Origin: Oscillospiraceae bacterium
Lineage (GTDB): Bacteria; Bacillota; Clostridia; Oscillospirales; Ruminococcaceae
Reading direction: 5' to 3'
DNA: 8,068 bases
NCBI GenBank assembly: GCA_015067375.1
Contig: SVMQ01000092.1
Coordinates: 1-8,068 of the forward strand
This document shows, piece by piece, positions 1 to 5,785 of this stretch. Both the position numbers and the translations under genes were made by a program. Each line of letters begins with the position of its first letter. The first letter of the stretch is position 1. The notes beneath the pieces were generated by a model. The model was not told where the DNA came from. It did no database searches and saw only the letters and a list, made by a program, of their open reading frames with translations.

Positions 1-2
1 AA

Positions 3-206
3 CTGCGCGGCAGCTTCCTCAAGGAAGGCATCCAGATCGGTTCCCTGGAGACGAACGGCGCCTGCGGCATCTTTGGCACGATGGACGCCGTTCCCGATGG
101 CCTGCTTTATCCCGACGGTCTGCCCGAATGCACAAAGGGTATAGAGGGGATCGCTCAGCAATATCTGTTTGATCATGTCCGCAACAACGGCGGATTAGAT
201 AACTAA
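3..206 (+). CDS. 3' end of a SpoIVB-like (peptidase S55) protein, 5' truncated
   Basis: The only frame open from the left edge begins at base 3 and ends at TAA 204-206, giving 67 residues. It reads LRGSFLKEGIQIGSLETNG, then ACGIFGTMD, and ends NNGGLDN. From memory of the family, this resembles the S55 domain of SpoIVB, the forespore-secreted serine protease that triggers SpoIVFB-dependent sigma-K activation; B. subtilis SpoIVB has a similar run (IGDINRNSPFGIFGTL, then an LP motif). In that protein roughly 90 more residues follow, including the GMSGSP block with the catalytic serine. Here the frame stops about 25 residues after the LP, with an unrelated-looking tail. No GMSGSP-like stretch is visible in the other frames before 250. 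So this is a truncated or catalytically dead relative, a decayed gene, or an assembly junction. The family call is a weak-to-moderate inference. Confidence 0.4.
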   Translation: MRGSFLKEGIQIGSLETNGACGIFGTMDAVPDGLLYPDGLPECTKGIEGIAQQYLFDHVRNNGGLDN

Positions 207-249
207 ATGTAAATCACGCCATATATTATACTGAAAGGAATTTAACGAT

Positions 250-618
250 ATGTATTGTAACCAGTGCGGAAATATAATTCAGGATGGCTCTGTATTCTGC
301 TCATTCTGCGGAGTAAAGCACAATGTACCTGTACAGGACACAAAGCAGGCGAGCATTACAAGCGCCGAAGTTCCCACCATACAGTCTGCGCCCGTTGAGG
401 AGAGCGTAACGAACGCGCCTCAGGCTTCATTCACCACCGAAGAGCCGATACCGCGCATGGCGCCCAATTTCGGTGCGACAGTGCCCGTAAAAAAGGAAAA
501 GCCGCCCAAAGCAGAGCGCTATTACACATTCGGACACATCATGCTCTGTCTTAGTGCGGTCGCGCTTATGGCGATAGTGGCAGGCGTGTTTGCAGGTCTG
601 TATTTTACCGCTATATGA
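250..618 (+). CDS. small zinc-ribbon protein with C-terminal transmembrane anchor
   Basis: A complete 122-residue protein. Residues 3-20 form a short zinc ribbon with two CxxC knuckles (C3/C6 and C17/C20; MYCNQCGN and FCSFCG). Residues about 25-90 are low-complexity, rich in Pro, Ala, Thr, Val and Glu, and probably disordered. A basic stretch (KKEKPPKAER) precedes one hydrophobic helix at about residues 97-122, which ends the protein. The positive flank predicts a cytoplasmic ribbon and a tail-anchored topology. The start is supported by GAAAGGA at 233-239, 10 nt before ATG. It lies 43 bp after the upstream frame and could share its transcript; a hairpin terminator follows seven bases after the stop. 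Zinc-ribbon plus membrane-helix proteins are common and poorly characterised in clostridia; no specific function can be assigned. The large minus-strand protein at the right end has a related plan. Confidence 0.85.
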   Translation: MYCNQCGNIIQDGSVFCSFCGVKHNVPVQDTKQASITSAEVPTIQSAPVEESVTNAPQASFTTEEPIPRMAPNFGATVPVKKEKPPKAERYYTFGHIMLCLSAVALMAIVAGVFAGLYFTAI

Positions 619-624
619 TATGCA

Positions 625-653
625 AAAAGCGCTTCCGATATGGGAGCGCTTTT
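625..653 (+). terminator. intrinsic terminator of the small zinc-ribbon gene
   Basis: Arms 625-636 (AAAAGCGCTTCC) and 642-653 (GGGAGCGCTTTT) pair over 12 bp with one G-U wobble around a 5-nt loop. The 3' arm ends in TTTT followed by GTTATG. It begins seven bases after the stop codon at 616-618. The A-rich 5' arm could let it act weakly on the other strand too. Confidence 0.8.
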
Positions 654-691
654 GTTATGCCGCACTAGCAATGGCAAAGCGGAGTTCTCTA

Positions 692-721
692 CAAAAACAA
701 AACCCCGACTTTTGGTCGGGG
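692..721 (-). terminator. intrinsic terminator of rpmF
   Basis: CCCCGAC (703-709) and GTCGGGG (715-721) form a perfect 7-bp GC-rich stem with a 5-nt loop. Read on the minus strand the stem is followed by TTTTGTTTTTG (702-692), a good U-tract. It lies 46 bp beyond the rpmF stop. The plus-strand flank GTCGTTTTCT also carries a short T-run, so it may stop convergent transcription as well. Confidence 0.85.
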
Positions 722-767
722 TCGTTTTCTCGTAAACAGATGTTTAGTATTACATCAGACAAATTGA

Positions 768-950
768 TTACGCTTCCTTAGCGATAACAACCTTATCATT
801 GTAATAACCGCAATTTCCGCAAACTCTGTGAGGGAGCTTAAGCTCGCCGCACTGCTTGCAGCGTGAGAAAGCAGGTGCGGATAACTTCCAAACCTGGGAA
901 CGTCTCTTGTCACGTCTTGCACGAGATACTTTTCTCTTCGGAACTGCCAT
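768..950 (-). CDS. rpmF: 50S ribosomal protein L32 (bL32)
   Basis: A complete 60-residue protein, the usual length for bL32. It opens with the family signature MAVPKRKVSRARRDKRR, a basic N-terminal tail that binds 23S rRNA. The C-terminal half carries a zinc ribbon with C31/C34 and C44/C47 (CKQC and CGNC), so this is the zinc-binding form and not a cysteine-free paralogue. The start is fixed by the family N-terminus and by an AGGGGGTG ribosome binding site at 956-963, 5 nt before ATG. It is transcribed away from the P-loop gene from a consensus promoter at 1151-1179 through a long structured leader. In many bacteria rpmF follows yceD (DUF177) and precedes plsX; neither is next to it here. Identity is very secure. 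Confidence 0.98.
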   Translation of the reverse strand: MAVPKRKVSRARRDKRRSQVWKLSAPAFSRCKQCGELKLPHRVCGNCGYYNDKVVIAKEA

Positions 951-1028
951 TATTGCACCCCCTTAATGTAGTGTTAATCGTTTCTAAGAACCCATTATGA
1001 ATTCTCTTATAAGAACCGCACGCCGTTA

Positions 1029-1127
1029 CCCAAATCGGAGATCTGGACAGCTGGGCGAACCTTGAAATATATGTTCGCCGCTTTGCGGCAGTCAGCTACG
1101 CTGACTTATGGGAACAGGTTCCCATAA
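1029..1127 (-). repeat. chain of hairpins in the rpmF leader; candidate interspersed palindromic repeat or cis-regulatory RNA
   Basis: Five consecutive inverted repeats fill this stretch between the rpmF promoter and gene. Plus-strand coordinates: TTATGGGAA 1106-1114 with TTCCCATAA 1119-1127 (9 bp, 4-nt loop); AGTCAGC 1090-1096 with GCTGACT 1100-1106 (7 bp, 3-nt loop); GCCGC 1077-1081 with GCGGC 1085-1089 (5 bp, 3-nt loop); GGCGAAC 1054-1060 with GTTCGCC 1073-1079 (7 bp, 12-nt loop); and a weaker CCC(A) pairing across 1029-1055. The arm at 1073-1079 shares three bases with 1077-1081, so those two stems compete. No U-run follows the stems. I recognise no Rfam family. The compact chain of perfect stems looks like a REP-type repeat of the genome, or a leader that senses something for L32; the sequence alone does not decide. 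Confidence 0.55.
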
Positions 1128-1150
1128 CATATTTTATAGGCACGGTTAAC

Positions 1151-1179
1151 ATTATACCATGCGGAAATTGATTTGTCAA
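1151..1179 (-). promoter_or_regulatory. perfect consensus sigma-A promoter for rpmF
   Basis: On the minus strand TTGACA (1174-1179) and TATAAT (1151-1156) are separated by exactly 17 nt (1157-1173). Transcription would start near 1144, leaving a leader of about 190 nt before the rpmF ATG. The -35 box lies only 16 nt beyond the stop codon of the P-loop gene. A 12-of-12 match suits a strongly expressed ribosomal protein gene. Confidence 0.9.
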
Positions 1180-1194
1180 GAGTTTTCGAAAAAA

Positions 1195-1599
1195 TCAGCT
1201 GATAAACTTCTTAATATTGTCGGAAAGTTCAGAATTATCAGCGGAAATAGTGAGTGTGATTGTGGTATCTGCTGAAATCTTGTCCAGTCTTTCAAGCATA
1301 GCGCCAACCTGCTCGTAATCTCTGCCTGTGATCTTCAGTGTGCCGTCAACGAAAATATCTGTACAGTCGTGGTCGGAAGACAGGATGCCTGCAACAAATC
1401 CATAAAATGCCTCGATACCCTCAACAGCGTAGTCCTCGATGTTTACAAGACGTACCTTGTAAGTAATATCGGTGTTAAGACCGTTGCCCTTCTGGATAGC
1501 AACAACGTTGCCGTTGGAGTTCTTCTCAGCCTCGTGGATAGCGTCGATCAGAACCTTAGTCTTGCCGGAACCTCTTTTGCCTGTGATGATCTTAATCAT
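1195..1599 (-). CDS. small P-loop NTP-binding protein of unknown function
   Basis: A complete 134-residue protein. A Walker A motif opens it: MIKIITGKRGSGKTK, with G7, G10, G12, K13 and T14 matching GxxGxGKT. A Walker B-like strand ends in D85 (DIFVDGT). About 50 residues follow, enough for a minimal nucleotide-binding core but no accessory domain. Homologues in clostridia are often given vague names such as ATP-binding or PilT-like protein; I see nothing here that shows motility. The start is well supported by GGAGGT at 1607-1612, 7 nt before ATG. It lies 52 bp downstream of pgi on the same strand with no U-tract terminator between them, so cotranscription with pgi is likely. A promoter for rpmF follows its stop almost at once, and read-through into rpmF is possible. 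The gene is certain; its role is not. Confidence 0.85.
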   Translation of the reverse strand: MIKIITGKRGSGKTKVLIDAIHEAEKNSNGNVVAIQKGNGLNTDITYKVRLVNIEDYAVEGIEAFYGFVAGILSSDHDCTDIFVDGTLKITGRDYEQVGAMLERLDKISADTTITLTISADNSELSDNIKKFIS

Positions 1600-1627
1600 A
1601 GTGGTGACCTCCGTGTGTTTTATATTG

Positions 1628-1657
1628 AATTAAGGAAGCTTAAAGAAACCCTTAATT
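1628..1657 (-). other. AT-rich inverted repeat between pgi and the P-loop gene
   Basis: AATTAAGG (1628-1635) and CCTTAATT (1650-1657) are perfect 8-bp arms with a 14-nt loop; the outer arm covers the pgi stop codon. No T-run follows on the minus strand, so it is unlikely to be a full terminator. It could be an mRNA processing or stability element, or chance in AT-rich DNA. Confidence 0.3.
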
Positions 1658-2995
1658 AATGCCTAATTTTGCTTCGAGCTCTGCCTTTGCAGCCTCATAA
1701 CCGGGCTTGCCGAGCAGTGCGAACATATTTCTCTTGTAGCTTTCAACGCCGGGCTGGTCGAAGGGGTTTACTCCCATCAGATAGCCGCTGACAGCGCAAG
1801 CCTTTTCAAAGAAGTAGATGATGTAGCCGAGGTTGAACTCATCAAGCTCAGGAACCTCAAGCACCATGTTGGGAACACCGCCCTCTGTGTGCGCGATAAC
1901 AACGCCTTCGAATGCCTTTCTGTTTACAACAGACATATTCTGGTTGGACAGGAAGTTCAGACCGTCGATGTTATCAGGCTCGTCCTCAAGGAAGTACTCC
2001 TTCTGGGGATTTGTGAACTGGATAACAGTCTCAAACAGGATCTTGGAGCCGTCCTGAATGAACTGACCGAGGGAGTGCAGGTCGGTGGAGAATACAGCGG
2101 ATGTAGGATACAGACCCTTGTTGTCCTTGCCCTCAGACTCACCGAACAGCTGCTTGAACCACTCGTTCATCATTGCGAAGCTGTTCTCATAAGCAACCAG
2201 CATCTCTGCCTTCATGCCCTTGCGGTACAGGATATTTCTGAGAGCCGCGTAGCGGTAGCAGGAGTTCTTTTCAAGGTCGCATACGGAGTATTCCTCGCGT
2301 GCTGCGGCAGCGCCCTGCATCAGTGCGTCGATATCACAGCCTGCGCAAGCGATGGGCAGCAGACCAACTGCTGTAAGTACAGAGAAGCGACCGCCGATAT
2401 CATCAGGAACAACGAATGTTTCGTAGCCCTTCTTATCGGAAAGCTCCTTGAGCGTACCCTTTGCTTTGTCAGTGGTAGCGTAGATACGCTTGTTTGCCTC
2501 AGCCTCGCCGTAACGCTTGATGAGCAGATCGCGGAATACGCGGAAAGCGAGTGCAGGCTCTGTTGTTGTTCCTGACTTGGAGATGATGTTTACAGAGAAA
2601 TCTCTGCCCTCAACGATGGAGATGACCTCATTGAGATATGTGGGGCTGATGGAGCTGCCCACGAAGTAGATCTCGGGTGTGTCCTTCTTGAGGTTGTTGT
2701 AAAGAGAGGACTTGAGCGCCTCTATAACAGCTCTTGCGCCGAGGTAGGAGCCGCCGATGCCGATAACGACAAGCACCTCGCTGTCCTGCTTGATCTTTGC
2801 GGCAGCAGCCTTGATGCGTGCGAACTCTTCCTTGTCGTAGTCAACGGGAAGATCCATCCAGCCGAGGAAGTCGTTGCCGGGGCCTGTCTTTGTAACGAGC
2901 AGGTCATGTGCGGTCTTTACCTGAGGTGCGATATTCTCCAGCTCATGTGCGGAGATAAAGCTGTCTAAGTGTTTGTCATCAAATATGATGCCCAT
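1652..2995 (-). CDS. pgi: glucose-6-phosphate isomerase
   Basis: Interconverts glucose-6-phosphate and fructose-6-phosphate in the cytoplasm (glycolysis and gluconeogenesis). The 447-residue length fits the short Firmicute-type enzyme and not the roughly 550-residue proteobacterial form. Landmarks in order: [12 protein letters not shown] (77-88), a phosphate-binding loop of the first SIS domain; [14 protein letters not shown] (139-152), the sugar-phosphate SIS motif; [16 protein letters not shown] (199-214), signature 1; QLFGESEGK with likely catalytic E286; H307 in DLHSLGQ, the ring-opening histidine; and [11 protein letters not shown] (411-421), signature 2 with catalytic K421. All key residues are present. 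The start is supported by AAGGAG at 3008-3013, 12 nt upstream, slightly long spacing. A promoter lies at 3091-3119. It is divergent from galT and probably heads a transcript with the P-loop gene. Confidence 0.97.
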   Translation of the reverse strand: MGIIFDDKHLDSFISAHELENIAPQVKTAHDLLVTKTGPGNDFLGWMDLPVDYDKEEFARIKAAAAKIKQDSEVLVVIGIGGSYLGARAVIEALKSSLYNNLKKDTPEIYFVGSSISPTYLNEVISIVEGRDFSVNIISKSGTTTEPALAFRVFRDLLIKRYGEAEANKRIYATTDKAKGTLKELSDKKGYETFVVPDDIGGRFSVLTAVGLLPIACAGCDIDALMQGAAAAREEYSVCDLEKNSCYRYAALRNILYRKGMKAEMLVAYENSFAMMNEWFKQLFGESEGKDNKGLYPTSAVFSTDLHSLGQFIQDGSKILFETVIQFTNPQKEYFLEDEPDNIDGLNFLSNQNMSVVNRKAFEGVVIAHTEGGVPNMVLEVPELDEFNLGYIIYFFEKACAVSGYLMGVNPFDQPGVESYKRNMFALLGKPGYEAAKAELEAKLGIN

Positions 2996-3090
2996 TGTCG
3001 TGTTGTTCTCCTTTCGGGGCGCGGTATTCTTTATGTCTTTCAGCCTGCCGAAACATACAGGTCTGTCCGCGCAGATAATTGTGTAATTCT

Positions 3091-3119
3091 ATTATATATT
3101 ATATTTTCTTTTTTTGCAA
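3091..3119 (-). promoter_or_regulatory. sigma-A promoter for pgi
   Basis: On the minus strand TTGCAA (3114-3119) is followed after 17 nt by TATAAT (3091-3096). A second TATAAT overlaps the spacer at 3098-3103, and the spacer is A-rich. Predicted start is near 3084, giving a leader of about 90 nt. The -10 is perfect and the -35 matches four of six. Confidence 0.7.
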
Positions 3120-3225
3120 CAAGTTTTCAGCCAAGCTGTGAATTTTGGACAAAGGTAACGAAGTTTTATCACAAGTTATGGGCAGTTTTAACAAATATAT
3201 AACACCGCAAATATGCCGATGATTA

Positions 3226-3254
3226 TTGATTATTTTTAAAATATATGCTAAAAT
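3226..3254 (+). promoter_or_regulatory. sigma-A promoter for galT with extended -10
   Basis: TTGATT (3226-3231), a 17-nt spacer, then TAAAAT (3249-3254) preceded by TGC (3246-3248), an extended -10. Predicted start is near 3261, about 29 nt before the galT ATG. No clear operator palindrome is visible, so galactose control cannot be read from the sequence. The promoter also shows that the in-frame ATG at 3245 lies upstream of the transcription start. Confidence 0.7.
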
Positions 3255-3274
3255 ATGATTACGATCTTTTTTAT

Positions 3275-3281
3275 GAAAGGG
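3275..3281 (+). promoter_or_regulatory. ribosome binding site that fixes the galT start
   Basis: GAAAGGG, 8 nt before the ATG at 3290. No comparable site precedes the in-frame ATG at 3245, which also falls inside the promoter. Confidence 0.8.
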
Positions 3282-3289
3282 ATACAGAT

Positions 3290-4792
3290 ATGAACATCGA
3301 AACACTTATCGCAAAGCTTATCGAATATGCATTGAACAACGGTCTGATAGCAGCAGAGGATGCACTCTTTACACGCAACAGACTGCTGGAGTGTCTTGGA
3401 CTTACAGAATGGAACGACACCGAGCCTTGCTCCGACACCATGACCATCGACGAGATACTGGACAGCATCAACGACTACGCTGCCGAAAACGGCCTGATAA
3501 CAGGCACCAACGAATCGCGCGACATCTTTGACACAAAGATCATGGGCGTGCTTACGGCATTTCCGCGCGAGGTGATCAGCAAATTCAAGGCTGACTATGC
3601 TGTTTCTCCGAAAACAGCCACCGATAACTACTTCGACTGGAACAAGAAAACGAACTATGTTCGCGCAGGCCGCATCGCAAAGGATCTCAAATGGGAATAC
3701 CCCTGTGAATACGGCACGCTGGACATCACTATAAACTGCTCCAAGCCCGAGAAAGATCCGCGTGATATTGCCGCTGCAAAGACCGCCAAGGCTACCGCCT
3801 ACCCCAAATGCCAGCTGTGCATAGAGAACACAGGCTACTCTGGCAGGATAGGTCATCCCGCGCGCCAGAATCTCATTCCTATACCTATGACCGTACATAA
3901 CGAGGACTGGTTCTTCCAATATTCTCCCTACGGATACTACAACGAACACTGCATTTTCTTCAACGCATCGCATATTCCGATGAAGATAGACGATGCGGTA
4001 TTCGGCAAGCTCTTCGATATCATCGAGATACTTCCGCATTACATCGTAGGCTCCAATGCCGATCTGCCTATAGTTGGCGGCTCGATACTAAGCCATGAAC
4101 ACTTCCAGGGCGGAAACTATATCTTCCCAATGGCAACAGCACCTGTTGAGCATGAATTCACAATGAACAAGTTCCCCGCTGTAAAAGCAGGTATCGTAAA
4201 GTGGCCTATGTCCGTGATCCGCGTCAGCAGTGCCGACAGATCGCAGCTCGAAAAGGCGTGCTCGCATATCCTCGCCGCATGGAGAGGCTACAGCGACGAG
4301 AGCGTAGGTGTATATGCATTCTCGGGCGAAACTCCGCACAATACCATCACTCCCATCGCGCGCAAAAACGACAGCGAATACGAGTGCGACCTTGTGCTTC
4401 GTAACAACCGCACAGACGAGGAAAGACCGCTCGGTATCTTCCATCCCAATCCCACGCTCCACCACATCAAAAAAGAGAACATCGGTCTTATTGAGGTAAT
4501 GGGTCTTGCAGTGCTGCCCTCCCGCCTTAAGGAGGAGATGAAGCTGCTTGCGGATGTGTTGGTAAGCAAGGGTGTTGCTGCTGTGCGCGCGGACGAAACT
4601 CTTGAAAAGCACGCTGACTGGGTAGAGGAGTTTGCCGCAAGAAACGATATCACCGCAAACAATGTCACCGAAGTCATCAACAAGGAGATCGGTGCAGTAT
4701 TTGCCCAGGTACTGACGGACGCAGGCGTATTCAAGCGCGACGAGCAGGGAAGCGCAGCATTCAGAAGATTTGCGCAGCTTGTTTCAGAATAA
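3290..4792 (+). CDS. galT: UDP-glucose--hexose-1-phosphate uridylyltransferase, class II GalT
   Basis: Leloir-pathway enzyme: UDP-glucose plus galactose-1-phosphate gives glucose-1-phosphate plus UDP-galactose, in the cytoplasm, through a uridylyl-histidine intermediate. At 500 residues it matches the Firmicute class II family (about 490-510), not the roughly 350-residue E. coli/human type. Visible landmarks: YFDWNKKTNYVRAGRIAKDL in the N-terminal half; a CxxC pair C174/C177 (YPKCQLCIENTGYSGR); the sequence INCSKPEKDPRDIA; and the HxHxQ-type active site at residues 269-273 (SHEHFQGG), where the second histidine is the expected nucleophile. The C-terminal part carries VMGLAVLPSRLKEEM. I chose ATG 3290 over 3245 because of the promoter and ribosome binding site. 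No galK or galE is adjacent in the window; a strong terminator follows, so the gene appears monocistronic. Divergence from pgi puts two sugar-phosphate enzymes side by side. Confidence 0.95.
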   Translation: MNIETLIAKLIEYALNNGLIAAEDALFTRNRLLECLGLTEWNDTEPCSDTMTIDEILDSINDYAAENGLITGTNESRDIFDTKIMGVLTAFPREVISKFKADYAVSPKTATDNYFDWNKKTNYVRAGRIAKDLKWEYPCEYGTLDITINCSKPEKDPRDIAAAKTAKATAYPKCQLCIENTGYSGRIGHPARQNLIPIPMTVHNEDWFFQYSPYGYYNEHCIFFNASHIPMKIDDAVFGKLFDIIEILPHYIVGSNADLPIVGGSILSHEHFQGGNYIFPMATAPVEHEFTMNKFPAVKAGIVKWPMSVIRVSSADRSQLEKACSHILAAWRGYSDESVGVYAFSGETPHNTITPIARKNDSEYECDLVLRNNRTDEERPLGIFHPNPTLHHIKKENIGLIEVMGLAVLPSRLKEEMKLLADVLVSKGVAAVRADETLEKHADWVEEFAARNDITANNVTEVINKEIGAVFAQVLTDAGVFKRDEQGSAAFRRFAQLVSE

Positions 4793-4833
4793 AATATATC
4801 GGCGGAGCATAAGTCAGATAGTCATAAAGAAGT

Positions 4834-4869
4834 AAATCCAGAGAAGAAACTAAATCTTCTCTGGATTTT
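4834..4869 (+). terminator. intrinsic terminator of galT
   Basis: AAATCCAGAGAAG (4834-4846) and CTTCTCTGGATTT (4856-4868) form a perfect 13-bp stem with a 9-nt loop, then TTTTGTTC. It lies 41 bp after the galT stop. It also sits 59 bp beyond the stop of the convergent minus-strand gene, but on that strand the tail is not T-rich. Confidence 0.85.
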
Positions 4870-4927
4870 GTTCATTATCTCACCGATAAAATGGAATTTG
4901 GCGTTCCGTAAATAAAAGCCGCAAATA

Positions 4928-5458
4928 TTATTTTAATTTCCATGAACGAAGTTCTTCATATGGTTCAGCTCTTGCCAACACAATCTTTTCAGCCGTTGCT
5001 CCAAATGCACTAAATTTTCCCTGTACAATAGCAAATGCCTCTTTTAATGCATCTGGAGTTAACTTTACTGCAATTCCTGCATGAGGAACCCACTGATTTG
5101 GCAGATAACGTCCTCTATTACCAACATCAGCATATTTTAATAACCTTTCATTTACTATACTGCAAGTATTCTGTAAGAATTCGTTCATTACTGGACCGAG
5201 ATAAATTACAAGCGGATTAAACACGCCAATATTTGCAAACCAAATATAGTCTTTGTTTATCAGCTCCGCAATATTTTCCATTTCTAAGAGTAGTGCTTCT
5301 TCATTATCACTAATAAGAGCAGAAACAGTTACATGAGGTGGGATATTTGACTGTTTCATGTAATCACAGCCTGTTTTCTTTGCAACTTCATCAATCAGTT
5401 CCTGAATTTTATTTTCGGTTTGTTCATCAAATTCTAATGTTACTGCATAATCAATCAT
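4928..5458 (-). CDS. 2H phosphoesterase / 2'-5' RNA ligase-like protein
   Basis: A complete 176-residue protein. The 2H superfamily carries two Hx[TS] motifs, one per half, that form the active site for cyclic phosphodiester or 2'-5' linkage chemistry on RNA or nucleotides. Motif 1 is clear: H42 in PPHVTVS. Motif 2 appears as H126 in WVPHAGIAV, where the usual Thr/Ser is replaced by Gly. The beta-alpha spacing (84 residues between histidines) and length fit the family. I chose ATG 5458 because AAGGAG at 5465-5470 sits 6 nt upstream; ATG 5488 has no such site. Base use is unlike its neighbours: two 60-nt stretches counted by eye are 32% and 35% GC, against 55% in a galT stretch, suggesting recent transfer. 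It has its own promoter and is convergent with galT. The substrate cannot be inferred. Confidence 0.8.
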   Translation of the reverse strand: MIDYAVTLEFDEQTENKIQELIDEVAKKTGCDYMKQSNIPPHVTVSALISDNEEALLLEMENIAELINKDYIWFANIGVFNPLVIYLGPVMNEFLQNTCSIVNERLLKYADVGNRGRYLPNQWVPHAGIAVKLTPDALKEAFAIVQGKFSAFGATAEKIVLARAEPYEELRSWKLK

Positions 5459-5464
5459 ATTAAT

Positions 5465-5470
5465 CTCCTT
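5465..5470 (-). promoter_or_regulatory. ribosome binding site that fixes the 2H phosphoesterase start
   Basis: AAGGAG on the minus strand, 6 nt before ATG at 5458. It lies inside the 10-codon extension that would result from starting at 5488, which argues against that upstream start. Confidence 0.8.
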
Positions 5471-5520
5471 CATTTTTAGATTTTTCATTTGTGCGTGACA
5501 CTTGCAAATTCTAATTTATC

Positions 5521-5531
5521 ATTGAGTCAAT
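5521..5531. promoter_or_regulatory. palindrome at the start site of the 2H gene, possible operator
   Basis: ATTGA-G-TCAAT is a perfect inverted repeat with 5-bp arms and a 1-bp centre. It overlaps the -10 box (5530-5535) and the predicted transcription start near 5523, where a bound repressor would block RNA polymerase. It is short, AT-rich and single, so chance is a real alternative. Confidence 0.3.
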
Positions 5532-5558
5532 TATAACAAAATATCCACATGAAGTCAA
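5530..5558 (-). promoter_or_regulatory. near-consensus sigma-A promoter for the 2H phosphoesterase gene
   Basis: On the minus strand TTGACT (5553-5558), exactly 17 nt, then TATAAT (5530-5535); 11 of 12 positions match consensus. Predicted start is near 5523, giving a leader of about 65 nt. Confidence 0.85.
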
Positions 5559-5572
5559 TACTACAGCAATAC

Positions 5573-5608
5573 AAAGCCGCTTTTGACATTTCATAAAAAG
5601 CGGCTTTT
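5573..5608. terminator. strong hairpin of terminator type, parent gene unclear
   Basis: AAAGCCGCTTTT (5573-5584) and AAAAGCGGCTTT (5596-5607) pair perfectly over 12 bp with an 11-nt loop. Each strand ends in a short T-run (CTTTTAAG on plus, GGCTTTGTATT on minus). No intact gene on either strand ends here. It may be a leftover terminator of a lost gene, or may insulate the 2H promoter just 15 bp away. Confidence 0.55.
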
Positions 5609-5648
5609 AAGATTTCGATATGACTGCTTCACAGAAAGGAGAAGTATT

Positions 5649-5784
5649 ATGGAAATGCACATCAATGAGATAGCAAAGCGTTCGCGAGTGGCAGCAGCTG
5701 GGATATAACGCATTCTATCACTATGACAGCGCATACCCTCTGTTTCTGGAAGCCCTGACCGGTGCGTGTTCGCTTGATACATAA
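5649..5784 (+). pseudogene. frame-broken remnant of a small gene, identity unknown
   Basis: A good ribosome binding site (AAAGGAG, from 5636) precedes ATG 5649, but the frame reads only MEMHINEIAKRSRVAAAGI and stops after 19 codons. In the frame one base along, open after TAG 5671-5673, the DNA reads on as VREWQQLGYNAFYHYDS then AYPLFLEALTGACSLDT to TAA 5782-5784, which has natural-looking protein composition. One extra base between about 5674 and 5700 would explain it; so would an internal deletion joining the two ends of a longer gene. The N-terminus INEIAKRS resembles the first helix of MerR- or LacI-type DNA-binding domains, a weak hint. The terminator-like hairpin at 5786 starts right after the second stop. 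I do not recognise the C-terminal piece. Confidence 0.45.
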
Positions 5785-5785
5785 A

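Noticed and set aside
34..40. AGATCGG near the left end as a second adapter trace
   Set aside because: It continues TTCCCTGG, not AAGAGC, and lies within a coherent reading frame, so it is chance.
985..1017. TAAGAACC direct repeat (985-992 and 1010-1017) as a target-site duplication
   Set aside because: The copies are only 25 bp apart and do not flank the hairpin element; no transposase or terminal inverted repeats are present.
1194..1203. ATCAGCTGAT palindrome at the P-loop gene stop as a terminator
   Set aside because: The arms are only 3 bp around a 4-nt loop if folded as RNA; too weak despite the T-run that follows on the minus strand.
1889..2575. 228-codon plus-strand frame inside pgi
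   Set aside because: Antisense to an unambiguous glucose-6-phosphate isomerase; Cys- and Leu-rich composition typical of a shadow frame and no ribosome binding site.
3245..3289. Upstream in-frame ATG for galT (15 extra residues)
   Set aside because: The ATG lies between the -35 and -10 of the likely galT promoter and lacks a ribosome binding site; ATG 3290 has GAAAGGG 8 nt upstream.
3248..4039. 263-codon minus-strand frame inside galT
   Set aside because: Antisense to galT and its promoter, with no supporting motifs or ribosome binding site.
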